A program made the translations under genes and the position numbers. A stretch of DNA of 64,000 bases from Pyrenochaeta sp. MPI-SDFR-AT-0127 (taxonomy: Eukaryota > Ascomycota > Dothideomycetes > Pleosporales > Cucurbitariaceae): NCBI GenBank assembly GCA_020747015.1, contig JAGTJM010000032.1:62001-126000 (forward strand), in the 5' to 3' direction. Positions 54,673 through 64,000 of the stretch are shown here, one piece after another. Each line of letters starts with the position of its first letter. Within the stretch, counting starts at the first letter, position 1. The notes under the pieces were generated by a model. The model was given only the letters and a program-made list of their open reading frames with translations. It did no database searches and was not told the origin of the DNA.

Positions 54673-54969
54673 TCACATTCCTTTAACACGCCCCTTCCCA
54701 AACTGCCCCAACGCAATCCCGGCATCCCTGCCAGGTCCATACTGCCCCAAGCCAACAGGTCGCCCACTGCTCTCGCCAACACTTCTGCCAAAAACCTGGT
54801 GCGAATCCCTGCCATGGCCTACGCCGCCGCCGTACAAGTCTGTTTCGCTCCAGTCTTTGCCTTTGAATGGCTTGGTGTGGCCGGCCTGTTTTAACCAGCG
54901 GGCTAGCAGGATGCCGACAAAGGCCCAGACACCTGCTAGGATGATGGCGAAGGGGATGAACCAGGACAT
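54673..54969 (-). CDS. small single-pass membrane protein, unknown
   Basis: 98 residues from the ATG at 54969; in-frame codons further upstream have no ATG. Residues 3-25 are one hydrophobic segment (WFIPFAIILAGVWAFVGILLA) followed by positive residues (RWLKQ), predicting a signal anchor with the C-terminus in the cytosol. The rest is Gly-rich with repeated GQ/GxG steps (GLGQYGPGRDAG, LGQFGKG), likely disordered. No family recognised. The hydrophobic segment at the very N-terminus and the good start support a real gene. Confidence 0.6.
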   Translation of the reverse strand: MSWFIPFAIILAGVWAFVGILLARWLKQAGHTKPFKGKDWSETDLYGGGVGHGRDSHQVFGRSVGESSGRPVGLGQYGPGRDAGIALGQFGKGRVKGM

Positions 54970-55501
54970 TGTGCTGGAGAGTGATGGTGTGATATGTAGT
55001 CCTGTAGTAGTAGTAGGTGATGGACAGACGGGTTCTGGTTTTGATTGAACTTTCTGAAATGTATTTGTAGTACCGAGAGTTAATTGCAGAATGGCAAAAA
55101 GTAAGATATATAATAGAGCAGGTGAGAGAAGAAGCAAGTTGACGAAATTTACTGTAGATGACGAGGCGACTCAGCGGAAATGCGGAGTAGGTCGGCTAGT
55201 GTCAGTGTCTTTGTACGCTAAAGTTGGGGGAATAGCTCCGGATCTGTGGGGTAGCTAGTGCTCCTATCCGGACACTCGGGTGAACCGTTGATCTCCAGAT
55301 CTTGTCATTGGCCACAAGAGATAATTGAGAAGAAGAGTTTCAATGTATCAAAATGTTTGATGGAGAAGGCTGTATTAGAGTAAAAGTAAAGAGGTACCCA
55401 TATGCCCCATCACTTGAACCTTTTTGCGCCAACTGGGTATATGCACCATGAATAGAACAGCTCTTGGAATAGTCAATGCTCAGCAACACAATTCCAACCA
55501 C
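54970..55501. other. intergenic
   Basis: Promoter of the small membrane protein and 3' flank of the WLM gene. No further feature. Confidence 0.5.
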
Positions 55502-56539
55502 TTATGAACTGCTTCCAGAACCCCTCGAGTCTTCCTCAGCCTGTTTGGTTCTCTTCATCCTCTCCTCCGCTGCTTTAGCAAGCACTTCTCTTCTACTCAA
55601 GCCACCCATCGGCACACTCGCTCCGCTCGCACTACTGACAACAGTCTCACCTCCACCGCTACTACCCAGCGTAAACTCACCACCTGTCCATCCACCGTGG
55701 TCATGCACCTCGTCCTCCGCTGGCTCATAGTACTCTTGATTCCCTACACTCTGGCCACCACTCTTCCAATCATCCCTAGCAACCTCCCTCTCAATCTGCT
55801 TGCACAAGTTCCAGAAATTGCGGTCATGCGGGCCCCAAACGTTATGTGCAAGCTCATGGCACAGCGTATTCCGTATCGTTTTGTAATCTCTGTATCCATC
55901 GTATGCGTCGGTTCGTAGCCGCAGCTCAATGACCTCTCCCTTATTGCGGTTTAGGCCGAGGGTCCGCGATTCCTGTGTAGTGTGCATCGCTGGGTCCATT
56001 TCTGTGAGAAGTGGTACTCGAAACTTATGTGTGCGCATTGCAGCCTTGATTCCTGCGTCGTCGCGTAGGCGCTCGAGGAATCGTAGTGAACGGTCAGGAT
56101 TAGGAAGGTACGGGAGTGGTCGTAATGTATCAAATGTGTACAGCGCTTCTTCTTGTATCTTCTTGTAGTCTCGACTTCGCGCAGGTTGTGCGGCTTTGAT
56201 GGGACCTGGTCGCCGTGACGCGGACGCAGCGGAGATGGTAGCGTTGAGTGAGGAAACTTCTGCAGTTGTACTGCCCATGAGATTTATCTTCTTGCCAGCA
56301 AGTTCTGTGAGAGATATTGTGGGGTCTTTGAAGGGCGGCTTCTGGAGGCCAAGTTTACCTCCAATGAGGAGTTTCTGGTTGGACGGCGGTATAGAGAAGT
56401 CTGTCGAAATACGCTCAGAGAGGTCGGATATTGTGGCATCTTGGGCGAAGGATAGTGTGACGGGTTTGCCGTGGTGTGTAAGGGTGACCAGCAGCTCGTC
56501 GGCGGAAGGTGCGGGCGCAGACGTGTCAGAGCCGCTCAT
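55502..56539 (-). CDS. ubiquitin-like/WLM metalloprotease (Wss1 family)
   Basis: A single exon of 345 codons. Residues ~15-95 form a ubiquitin-like domain (LLVTLTHHGKPVTLSF, a central helix, QKLLIGGKLG and a strand INLMG). Residues ~120-280 form a WLM metalloprotease domain with zinc motif HELAHNVWGPHD, in which two His and a third His/Asp bind zinc and Glu is catalytic. Upstream ELRLRTDAYDGYRDY and downstream FWNLCKQIERE are typical. The tail is acidic, Gly/Ser-rich and then Lys/Arg-rich. Wss1 relatives cut DNA-protein crosslinks and SUMO/ubiquitin conjugates; here the ubiquitin-like fold is N-terminal, as in the fission-yeast UBL-WLM proteins. No clear C-terminal Cdc48-binding motif is seen. 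Confidence 0.9.
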   Translation of the reverse strand: MSGSDTSAPAPSADELLVTLTHHGKPVTLSFAQDATISDLSERISTDFSIPPSNQKLLIGGKLGLQKPPFKDPTISLTELAGKKINLMGSTTAEVSSLNATISAASASRRPGPIKAAQPARSRDYKKIQEEALYTFDTLRPLPYLPNPDRSLRFLERLRDDAGIKAAMRTHKFRVPLLTEMDPAMHTTQESRTLGLNRNKGEVIELRLRTDAYDGYRDYKTIRNTLCHELAHNVWGPHDRNFWNLCKQIEREVARDDWKSGGQSVGNQEYYEPAEDEVHDHGGWTGGEFTLGSSGGGETVVSSASGASVPMGGLSRREVLAKAAEERMKRTKQAEEDSRGSGSSS

Positions 56540-57025
56540 TATGCGCTACAAGGTGTTTTGGAGAGTTGCTAAAGATTGATTCTGTATGTTGTAAGTGACA
56601 AAGTTAGTAGTTGATCAAGATACAATGCTTCGCAGCTTGTGGCTGAGATAAAGCCGATGGGGTTTCGGTCATGTTCTGCAAGGCTTCCATGAATGATGCG
56701 TACCCTGGATTTGTCATCCCATGTAGCTTGACACGACCACCGTTCACATCATCGCCGCTTCAATCGCCTTGCCCGGTCGAACACGATGCACATAGTAAGA
56801 TTCAAAGATTTGAGAAATCATCCTATAGGAAATGCGATGTCAATAAGAACATTGATGGGCGGTGCCGAAGGGTACCGCCCGCCAACAGGGTATCAATAGG
56901 TATACACGACGCTTGAATCCAACTGTAACCGCCAAAACAAAAACGAAGAACTATACACAGGGTGTGTTAACTCCTTTCCCAATGCAGCGCTCCAAGGAAA
57001 TCCATAATCAAGGCCAGCTAGCCCA
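56540..57025. other. intergenic
   Basis: Promoter of the WLM gene and 3' flank of the LicD gene; no other feature. Confidence 0.5.
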
Positions 57026-58111
57026 CTAGTCCAACCTCGCTTGCTCTGATTTCTTGTCCTCCGCCTCTTTCTCCTTTGCCTTCCGCTCTTCTTCTTCCTG
57101 CTTCAAGGTCTGCTGCGTCTTGACCCATTCTTTGAGCTGGGGGTCCCATTCATGGCTATACAAAGTCAGCGTCAATGCTCCCTCAAACTACCAAATCTCT
57201 ACGTACCCATTGAACTGCGTATTGATCAACGCACCATCGCTGTACTCATCGACGAGAATCTTGTCAAACGCATATGGCACCTTGGCCACGACGCCTTCAA
57301 ACATGGTCTTTCGCATTGGGTATAACTCCGTGGTCTTGTATAGATGGTAGTTCTTGCAGCTCCAGACGCCAGGATGGGAGTCGGGGTGTATCTCCGCGAG
57401 CCCCGTGATATCAATGAACAGGCCGTTGCGGAGATCGATCCATCGTGCATCGATGACATTCATGCCGTCGCCACGCTCGCGTTGCCAGATCCATGGATTG
57501 ACATCGAGGAAGTATTCACGCGAGGTCTTGCCGTCTGAGGAGGTGTACTTGTATCTGGTTTGGTTGTACGCATCGCCAAGATGAAGGAGAGTTGCATCCG
57601 AGACTTGAGTGTCGAGGTCAAAGTCCCAGGGAAGACGCTATTAGTAGGTCAGTTGTGCACTCAGAGTCGAGCTGAGGTGAGTGGTACTTTTCCGTTCCAC
57701 CACCATCCAAGCAGTGTGCCATGTGCTATCCAAGTGTCCAGTTCGTTCTCGCGGAAAAAGTTCAGATACGCGCGGATCATGTGTGATTGTGTATCTCTTC
57801 GTTCTTCGTCTGAGACGAGGCCGTGGAAGTAGCGAGCATCATAGTGACCGAGCTCAATGGTGCCTCTGCAGAGTGTTAAGTCAGAATTGCACAAAGCAGC
57901 TCCCATTCATGGAGCGTCTAGTGTGCATGGAAACGTACCCTGGCTCATTAAAGTACTTGTTTGCTTCTGCGTCATCTCTCCGTTGGATCTGCTTGGCTTC
58001 TTGCGCTGGTTTGTTCTCGTTCAATCTACCCGACTTGAATGTAGGCTTAGCAATCGAGGTTGTGAGGAGCGCTGCAGAAGCAACCGCAGTTGCGAGATCT
58101 AATAGCCGCAT
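57026..58111 (-). CDS. secretory LicD-family protein
   Basis: Four exons: 58111-57939, 57865-57688, 57637-57207 and 57155-57026; introns 73, 50 and 51 nt; 303 residues. Residues 1-22 form a signal peptide. The LicD domain shows YFHG, WIAHGTLLGWWWNGK and PWDFDLDTQV, where the DxD-type acidic pair is the expected metal/nucleotide-binding site, then a Trp/Tyr-rich core and YPMRKTMFEG. Bacterial LicD proteins transfer phosphocholine to sugars; fungal relatives act near mannosylphosphate transfer in the Golgi (Mnn4-like). The C-terminus is a Lys/Glu-rich helix (EEEERKAKEKEAE) resembling the KKKKEEEE-type tail of Mnn4 regulators. Exon joins were confirmed by intact motifs across each intron. Confidence 0.87.
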
Positions 58112-59381
58112 GGTAGAGTGTGTATTTTGAGCTCCTCAGCCTCCTTTGTCGGCCCAGGGTTCGATATTGGTACGATGATAGTGGGATGCAACACACGCCG
58201 CGAATTCAGGATTGCACGTCAACAATGCGGATTATTCGGATACGTGAGTAGATTATGATCGCGATTGTCTAAGATACAGATGACTCTTTTGGAAAGTGGT
58301 CGTGTGCACTTATGAGGGGCGGATAGGTGGAAGGCGTAGGATAAGCAGCAAGTGAGAATGACGTTGCAGTAGCAGCCGCAGACTGAAGTTTGAGAACAAG
58401 AAAGAAACAACGAGTAGTTGAATGCAAGAAAGAAAGAGACTTATTGAAACACTGCACAACCCCGAGCCACGCACGCGACCTTTCAAGCATGTCAACCCAC
58501 AACTTCAGGCCATGCCTGTGATCCTGGTGAGATCTGAGAAGCCTTACCGGATGTCGGACAAGACACCAGGCGAAGATGGGCAAGGTGCAGCCGTTGCACC
58601 CGGGGTTAGAAGGCTTGATAGCAAGCCACAGCCAGTGACACGCGGCCATTGCGTGTTAAGCATTCGCGCCGTGAGGATAGTTGGGTTGACCGGCACAGTA
58701 TGGGGACGATGACGCTGTTGATCACGTCTCTGGTTGTTGGAGGTCTTCTTGGAAGCATGTCCTTGGTCGCTGCGGTCTTACCCAGCGCGTTTCAATTGTG
58801 GAGAATCACATCTTGACATGTTGAAAAGGACTGTTTGCAAAGATTGCAGCGTGCAGGGTGTACGTACACCATGTTGATATCGCGTGCCTTGTTACCCGAT
58901 ATGGTAAACGCCCGTCCAACCCACCTCAGGCCTTCGGACTCGTCAGCACTCCACCGTCCACAACTCATGCGCTCTCTTCGACTGTGGCAGAGAACCATCT
59001 TGTGCTGTCTGACATTTGACATGGCAGAGGTCAGTGCGCACAGGCATGAACGCAAGTTACGCGGTTACGAGTACTGACCCACTGAGCTGGCTGGATCATC
59101 CGTCAGCCGTTACAGGTTAATGGGAGACGACAGCACACGGACCATCTCACGGCACGCATTAAAGCATTCCTATCTCCCATTCCTTATTCCCTGTGATCGC
59201 CCGTATGACCGGCAAGGGAGGAGATCTTAACGACACTTGTTTTTCACGTCCGATCAAAGTCCTGCTAGTATTACACTCATTGAACTTTTGCTATGTCTAC
59301 ATGGGAAAGCTCTATGCCCAAACGCTGGAAGCCATCCTATACCCGTGGTACGCCAGAAACTCGGGAACAAGAGCACATCAT
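58112..59381. other. gene-free stretch
   Basis: 1.3 kb between two minus-strand genes. Short frames only; none recognised. Confidence 0.45.
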
Positions 59382-60943
59382 CTATGAGACATCCATCGCA
59401 TCGGTGCCATTAACGACCGCGAATGAGACATCGCCGGAATCGCCAATAAGTCGCTTCTCAGAATCAGCGACAAACTGTTTGTATATTAGCCAGGCCGCAT
59501 CATGTCATAATGTGCATCAATCATACCTTGACGCTTCGTGTGGGGTCGTAGAACAGCGCAAAGCTGCGTTGCACGTCGTCGATGGTGACTGTCTGCGCAT
59601 TTCTCTTCTTGCGTATTAGATCTGAGGTGGTAATCAGGTTGCTGGCGTATCTCAGCCCCGTCTCCTGGCCAATCTTGGTGAGCAGTGCCAGAGCATCTGG
59701 CGAGACGTCGACTTCCTCTTCTTGCGCTCTTATTGAGATGATCTGCTGCATCTCTTCGGATGAGTAGGCATGTGTGCTGACAATGACAACACGATCCAAG
59801 AAGTCCAATGGCAGCCCGTGTGGTGACCTGTAGTCTGTGCCGCGTATTTGTGTGTTTCCCCTGTTACTTGCCATGATGACGATGGGGGCTAGCTCGTCCT
59901 CGAGTGCACGGTTGATGAAGGAGAAGCATTCAATGTCGAGCATGTGTACTTCGTCGATGAACAGCACACCGGGAACAATTGCCGCTTTTCCCTCTTCCTT
60001 CCACTCTGCGACTTTTGTGTTGATCTGGTCCCTCACCTCACTACGAATCTCGCCCGTGTCGCCCGAAAAGAGGGCTAGGAAGCCCTGTGTCCGCGAATTT
60101 ATGACGTCGATCTCGTGTAGGCTGACTGTGTGCACCACCTCGCGACGCTGCTGAAGCTCGCCTTCTGGGCATTGGACAAACTTGGTGTCGATGCCCATGG
60201 CATCGTAGTCTCGCGAGCGCGTGTAGGAGCGGCCTAGCCGTGTGATTTTGCCCGAAGCCTTGTCAATGGAGATGATGTCGCCAGCCATGATCTTCTCCTT
60301 GGTCATGGCATCAATCATCTTGGTGCCCATGTCGTAGATGGTCTCCATGTCGGTCGTCTTGATGGTAAGCTTGCCCTGCTTATTGCTCTGCATGTGTCTG
60401 TCAGTGTGGCTCCCATGCGCGCGCAGACTCTGGCACCCACCCCTGTGACGCTGCGGTCAATCTGTATCTCGACCACCTCGCCCTCAATGACCTCGCTCTC
60501 CTCTGTTATCCGCACGCCAATCGACTTGCGGAAGGCCTGTGTCAGCGCCTCTGTCTTGGACATCTCCAGCGAGAAGATCTCCGACGAGGCCAGCATAGTG
60601 AAGGGCACGTCTGGGCCCAGCGACTGCGCCATGCCCATGGCGATTGCAGTCTTTCCTGTGCTGGGAGGGCCGGCAATCAAAACGGCGCGGCCTGCAATCT
60701 TGCCCTCTTGGGCCATCTTGAGTATCACGGCTGCTGCTTTCCGCGCCTTCTCCTGCCCAACAAGGCCCTGCGACGACGTCTTTGGCTCCAGCGTGTCGGC
60801 ATCGACACCGAGGCCGCGAATGTGCGAGTGCGCGGCGATGAGGTTGAGCCCGCGCAGCTCCTTGCTCTCGGCAATGGTGGTGATGGGCTGCATGTTGTTA
60901 GTCGGCCGACTGCAATCAAGTCAAGAGCACCTACGACAGCCAT
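59382..60943 (-). CDS. RVB2: RuvB-like AAA+ helicase 2
   Basis: AAA+ ATPase of the Rvb1-Rvb2 hexamer in INO80, SWR1 and R2TP complexes. Exons: 60943-60935 (9 nt), 60887-60441, 60387-59527 and 59474-59382; introns 47, 53 and 52 nt; 469 residues. The 9-nt first exon encodes only Met-Ala-Val and is inferred from a GTAG donor, a GACTAAC branch and an in-frame join to PITTIAESKELRGLNL, the normal RVB2 start. Motifs in order are GLVGQEKARKAA, Walker A GPPSTGKTA, the OB-fold insert, Walker B VLFIDEVHMLD, sensor 1 IVIMASNRG and the arginine-finger region LPLDFLDRV. The last exon restores the KFVADSEKRLIGD tail that is lost if the third intron is read through. Length agrees with the family (about 470). 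Confidence 0.95.
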
Positions 60944-61788
60944 GGCGATGTGAGAGAGAGAGTTTGTGTGAGAGTGTGAGTGTATGGGGGAGATTTCAGC
61001 GAATCCAAGCGCCGTGATGCGACCGCAACATTTCGCGACGACAAAGCTCCAGCTACCGCCATACTACGCACGGACCCCTGCTGCTCCCAGGCGCGTCAAC
61101 GCCCATTGGCCTGGTCATTTCTCGTCCACATCTGACACAAAGCGGCGTGGAACTCAACGGAACATATCCACTGGTGCGTTTTCCTGTCGCTACATAAGCA
61201 GCTTGGTTGTTCCTCTCTCCACGCACCCTGGCTGCTGCTGGCTTCTCCAGTCCTCTGCACTGGCGACCCGTAGTGGCGGCTCCACCTCTCGCCAGCTCCG
61301 CGACAGACAGAAGCAGGGCAAATATCCATGGGAATCCCGCCTCGTCCGCCATTAGGTACGTCTTGGCTGTGCTCCACATGCACAGTCTTACCGCATTGTC
61401 TTGCTGCACCGTCCGTTTCTCGTCCAGTACTGCATGAGGTCCTGAGGAGCAGCAAACAGGTCATGTGCCTCGGCCATCTCTATGTCGTCGAGGTCTTCTA
61501 CGCCTTGAATGTCTGAATGAGCTGCCATAGCCATTTGTTTGCCCACATGTGGGTAATACGGCGTCTGGCGCTTTGCTTATCTGCTTCCAAAGACATGTCG
61601 AAGGACTAATGTAGACACTTGACTATGCACTCAACGTGCATCTCATCTCAGACGACACTGACACACCTTCTCGGCCTTTCTCACCTTCACCTCATCTCTT
61701 ATTTCCAAGTCCGTGTTTACTAACATTGCTCTTCCAAAGCGCTCCAAATGCCCGTCCTTCATCTGCATAGCCACCTGTACATCCCAGC
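60944..61788. other. divergent promoter region of RVB2 and the coiled-coil gene
   Basis: Overlapping short frames exist on both strands, but none has a start, splice pattern or domain to support a gene. Confidence 0.45.
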
Positions 61789-64000
61789 ATGAGTTCACGC
61801 AAGAGACCATTGGACCAGCCGCGAGGCCAGAGTCCTCCTGAAAAGAGAAATCGTCCGCCTGAGCAGTCTCGCTCGATGCAGGACCAGGTAAGACAATGCT
61901 TCACGCCGCGCCTAGCTGACGTGCACACATATTAACAAAGCATAGTATGCCAGTCCCCAAAGCCCTGTAGTCCGCAGCGCTTCCCTGGCCAGGAAGACCT
62001 CTGTTCCTAACCTACCAATCAATACTCCAACAGGCCCGAGAACTGAGCAACACAGGGCGCTTCAAAACGATGTGGCGCGACCTATGAGCGACAGAGAAAG
62101 CGTCAGTCTTCAAGCTATGTCATCTAGGAATACTGGGAGTCCGGTTTCAACACCGATGCGAGTCGCCCCACCCGTTCCTAGTATGGTGCCTCCAATTGGA
62201 TCGACTTCGAAGGCGCAGGATCAAGCTGTTGACCAACATGTGCCCCCCGCTGTGGCGTCATTGCGAAACATCAAGATGAGAAAGCAAGCCATCGCCGCTG
62301 CTGCTATGCACACCGGGGCTGCCACAGAAGATCCATCTGCGGTGTCTCTTAACCAGCTTGGAATTCAGGCTCAGCTCAAGGCCCAGCAACTGGAAATCTC
62401 TCAACTCAAAAAGGAACGAGAAAACATGATTAATGAAATGACACAGCTCGTAAGCAAATTTAATCGTTCCTGACATCCCAGAGCTAACAAAAAGCCTATG
62501 CAGAGGTCAGATCAGTCCATGTTCAAGGAAATGCTAGCCAGGTTAGAGACGGTGGAGAAATGGCAAGTTACACAGTCTAGCGCAATCGCAGAGGATCAGA
62601 TTAAGAGCCTTATTCAACAAGAAGTTACTACCAAGACAGAAAACACTAAACAGCTCTTCCAGACTAAGCTTAATGCTACAGAAACGCAGCTCATGCAACG
62701 CATAGATGATGATCGCAAGAGCATTGCATCCTTATTATCAGAAGTTAAGATCTCTACAGAATTCAAAGTAGCAACGGAGAAACACAACTTTCCAGCCCAA
62801 TTCAGAACTCTGAACAACAAGATCCAAGAGATTGAGCACAGTAATAGCAAAACGTACGCCCGGATAGAGTCCCTCGATCAGACCTTGAATGGCGCGCGAA
62901 AACAGTCACGGGAGGACATCGCTCAACTTTCCAAGGACGTAGACACATGCATCGTAGCTATCAAGAAAGAGCACAACGACACGGGCTCTTCCATCACTGA
63001 AAGACTACGGAAAATGGAAACGCTACTCGGCCAGGTCAAAACCTTTCAGGGTGAGCAGGCTAGATTGTCGACCGGACAAAAGAAGCTAGATGCTTCCCAC
63101 AACCTGCTCTCTACTCGCGTAGGCGTGTTGGAACGAGATGCGAGCCGTGCAAAAGGAAACCCCTTAATTACAGCTCCGCAAACAAGCACTAAGGATACCT
63201 CTCGGGATACCACAATTCAAAAATTAAATAAGCACGACAACGACATCAACAAATTACTACAAGAATCAGCCAAGCTCGAAAGCCTCGCATCAAGATTTAA
63301 TCAATTGGACAAACTAGTCGGGTCTAGGACTGTTGACACTTTGAAATACGAAGAACAATTGGATAAACGGATAGAGGGGCTTAGCAACAACGTTAATACA
63401 CTTCGCCAATCTTCTGTTAGTCAGGTCAAGCTTTCGGAAGAATTGTCAAACCTTGAAGCACGCTTCTCAAGTTCATCAGACGTTTCGAGTGGCCATTTAC
63501 TGGAGCCGATACAAACCGAGATTGTAAAGATCAACAGTGAAATTTCCGGGCTGTACGAATCACTGGACAGCACCAGGCGCGACGTACACGACCATTCCAA
63601 CGCTATCCAAACTCTAACGAGCGAGATACCTTCACTGTTTAGGCAGATCTTTGACCCTTTCAGGCAGGATATCAAGCAGCACTTTGGAGATATCGATAGC
63701 AAGCTTGAGACAGCCAGTACAGAAATTGCAGATCTCGAACAGCAGGTTATAAGTTTCAACCAGCAAGTTGTAGATCTCAGACAGAAAACCGTGAATGCGC
63801 ACGACCAGACTCCGCAGAGCACATTTACAGAGGTACATCGAGCGCAACTTCATTTCTTGGAAGAAAATCTCTTTAAGCTGAAAGAAGAAAATGCTTCCCG
63901 AGATAGGGCCGTTCAAGAGCTCAAGGAGCATCTAGCCAACAAAGCGGACGTTCTCTATATGAACAGGAGAACGGATGCATTCCAACATGCGTTGAAGAGC
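61789..64000 (+). CDS. long coiled-coil protein, 3' end beyond window
   Basis: Starts at the ATG at 61789. Exons 61789-61887, 61946-62449 and 62504 onward, introns 58 and 54 nt. 700 residues are visible and the frame is open at the window edge. The N-terminal ~100 residues are Ser/Pro/Arg-rich and disordered (SSRKRPLDQPRGQSPPEKR, possibly a nuclear signal). From about residue 155 heptad-rich helices dominate (AQQLEISQLKKERENMI and many further Leu/Ile/Glu/Lys stretches) and continue to the end, suggesting a long dimeric rod. No enzymatic or binding domain is seen in the visible part. The family cannot be named; spindle, septum, vesicle-tether or chromatin roles are all possible. Confidence 0.8.

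Noticed and set aside
60984..61464. Overlapping frames of 100-120 codons between RVB2 and the coiled-coil gene
   Set aside because: They overlap each other on both strands, lack good starts and fall in a divergent promoter.

Overview
The window comes from a filamentous ascomycete (Pezizomycotina), most likely a dothideomycete of the Pleosporales type; the order is inferred from gene content and not demonstrated. The evidence is short spliceosomal introns (mostly 45-85 nt, donors like GTAAGT or GTATGx, branch sites like CTAAC or CTGAC, acceptors YAG), monocistronic genes on both strands, fungal families (WSC-domain wall protein, Byr4, GABA permease, CE3 esterase) and small cysteine-rich secreted proteins. 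I resolved exon structures by joining reading frames across GT-AG introns; every multi-exon model given is frame-consistent.

Layout. 0-4.2 kb is gene-poor and holds a decayed DUF4360-like gene, a small Cys-rich secreted protein and an unclear Cys-rich relic. 4.5-18.8 kb is a metabolic block: VOC/glyoxalase-fold protein, short-chain dehydrogenase, MFS transporter, peroxisomal AidB-like acyl-CoA dehydrogenase, GABA/amino-acid permease, quinone-oxidoreductase-like MDR enzyme and mitochondrial GABA transaminase. 19.4-29.4 kb holds housekeeping genes: a conserved nuclear-type protein of unknown role, the XRCC4/Lif1 end-joining factor, the septation regulator Byr4/Bfa1 and a WD40 protein. 30.3-32.0 kb has no convincing protein gene but carries five diverged copies of one apparently structured RNA. 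32.9-36.2 kb has a Gln-rich protein with a basic nuclear-type motif and a secreted CE3-type esterase. 36.2-39.7 kb is nearly empty. 39.8-42 kb has a second Cys-rich secreted protein and a pseudogene with one in-frame stop. 42.5-48.8 kb is one gene for a ~1706-residue WSC protein dominated by Ser/Pro repeats and a Thr-rich tail. 51.6-53.7 kb encodes a PD-(D/E)XK nuclease-like protein in AT-rich surroundings. 54.6-64 kb returns to housekeeping genes: a small membrane protein, a ubiquitin-like/WLM metalloprotease, a LicD-family protein, RVB2 and the start of a long coiled-coil protein cut by the window end.

Functional links. The permease and GABA transaminase fit GABA uptake and mitochondrial breakdown. 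The acyl-CoA dehydrogenase ends in a peroxisomal signal and may act with the neighbouring SDR, VOC and MFS genes, but a shared pathway is only suggested by proximity. The strongest candidate for something undescribed is the five-copy RNA array. Its helices are kept by compensatory base changes (for example CCAC/GUGG, UCAC/GUGA and CUAU/GUAG in the same stem) and its 3' hairpin carries GNRA or UNCG-type tetraloops. I could not match it to a known RNA family.
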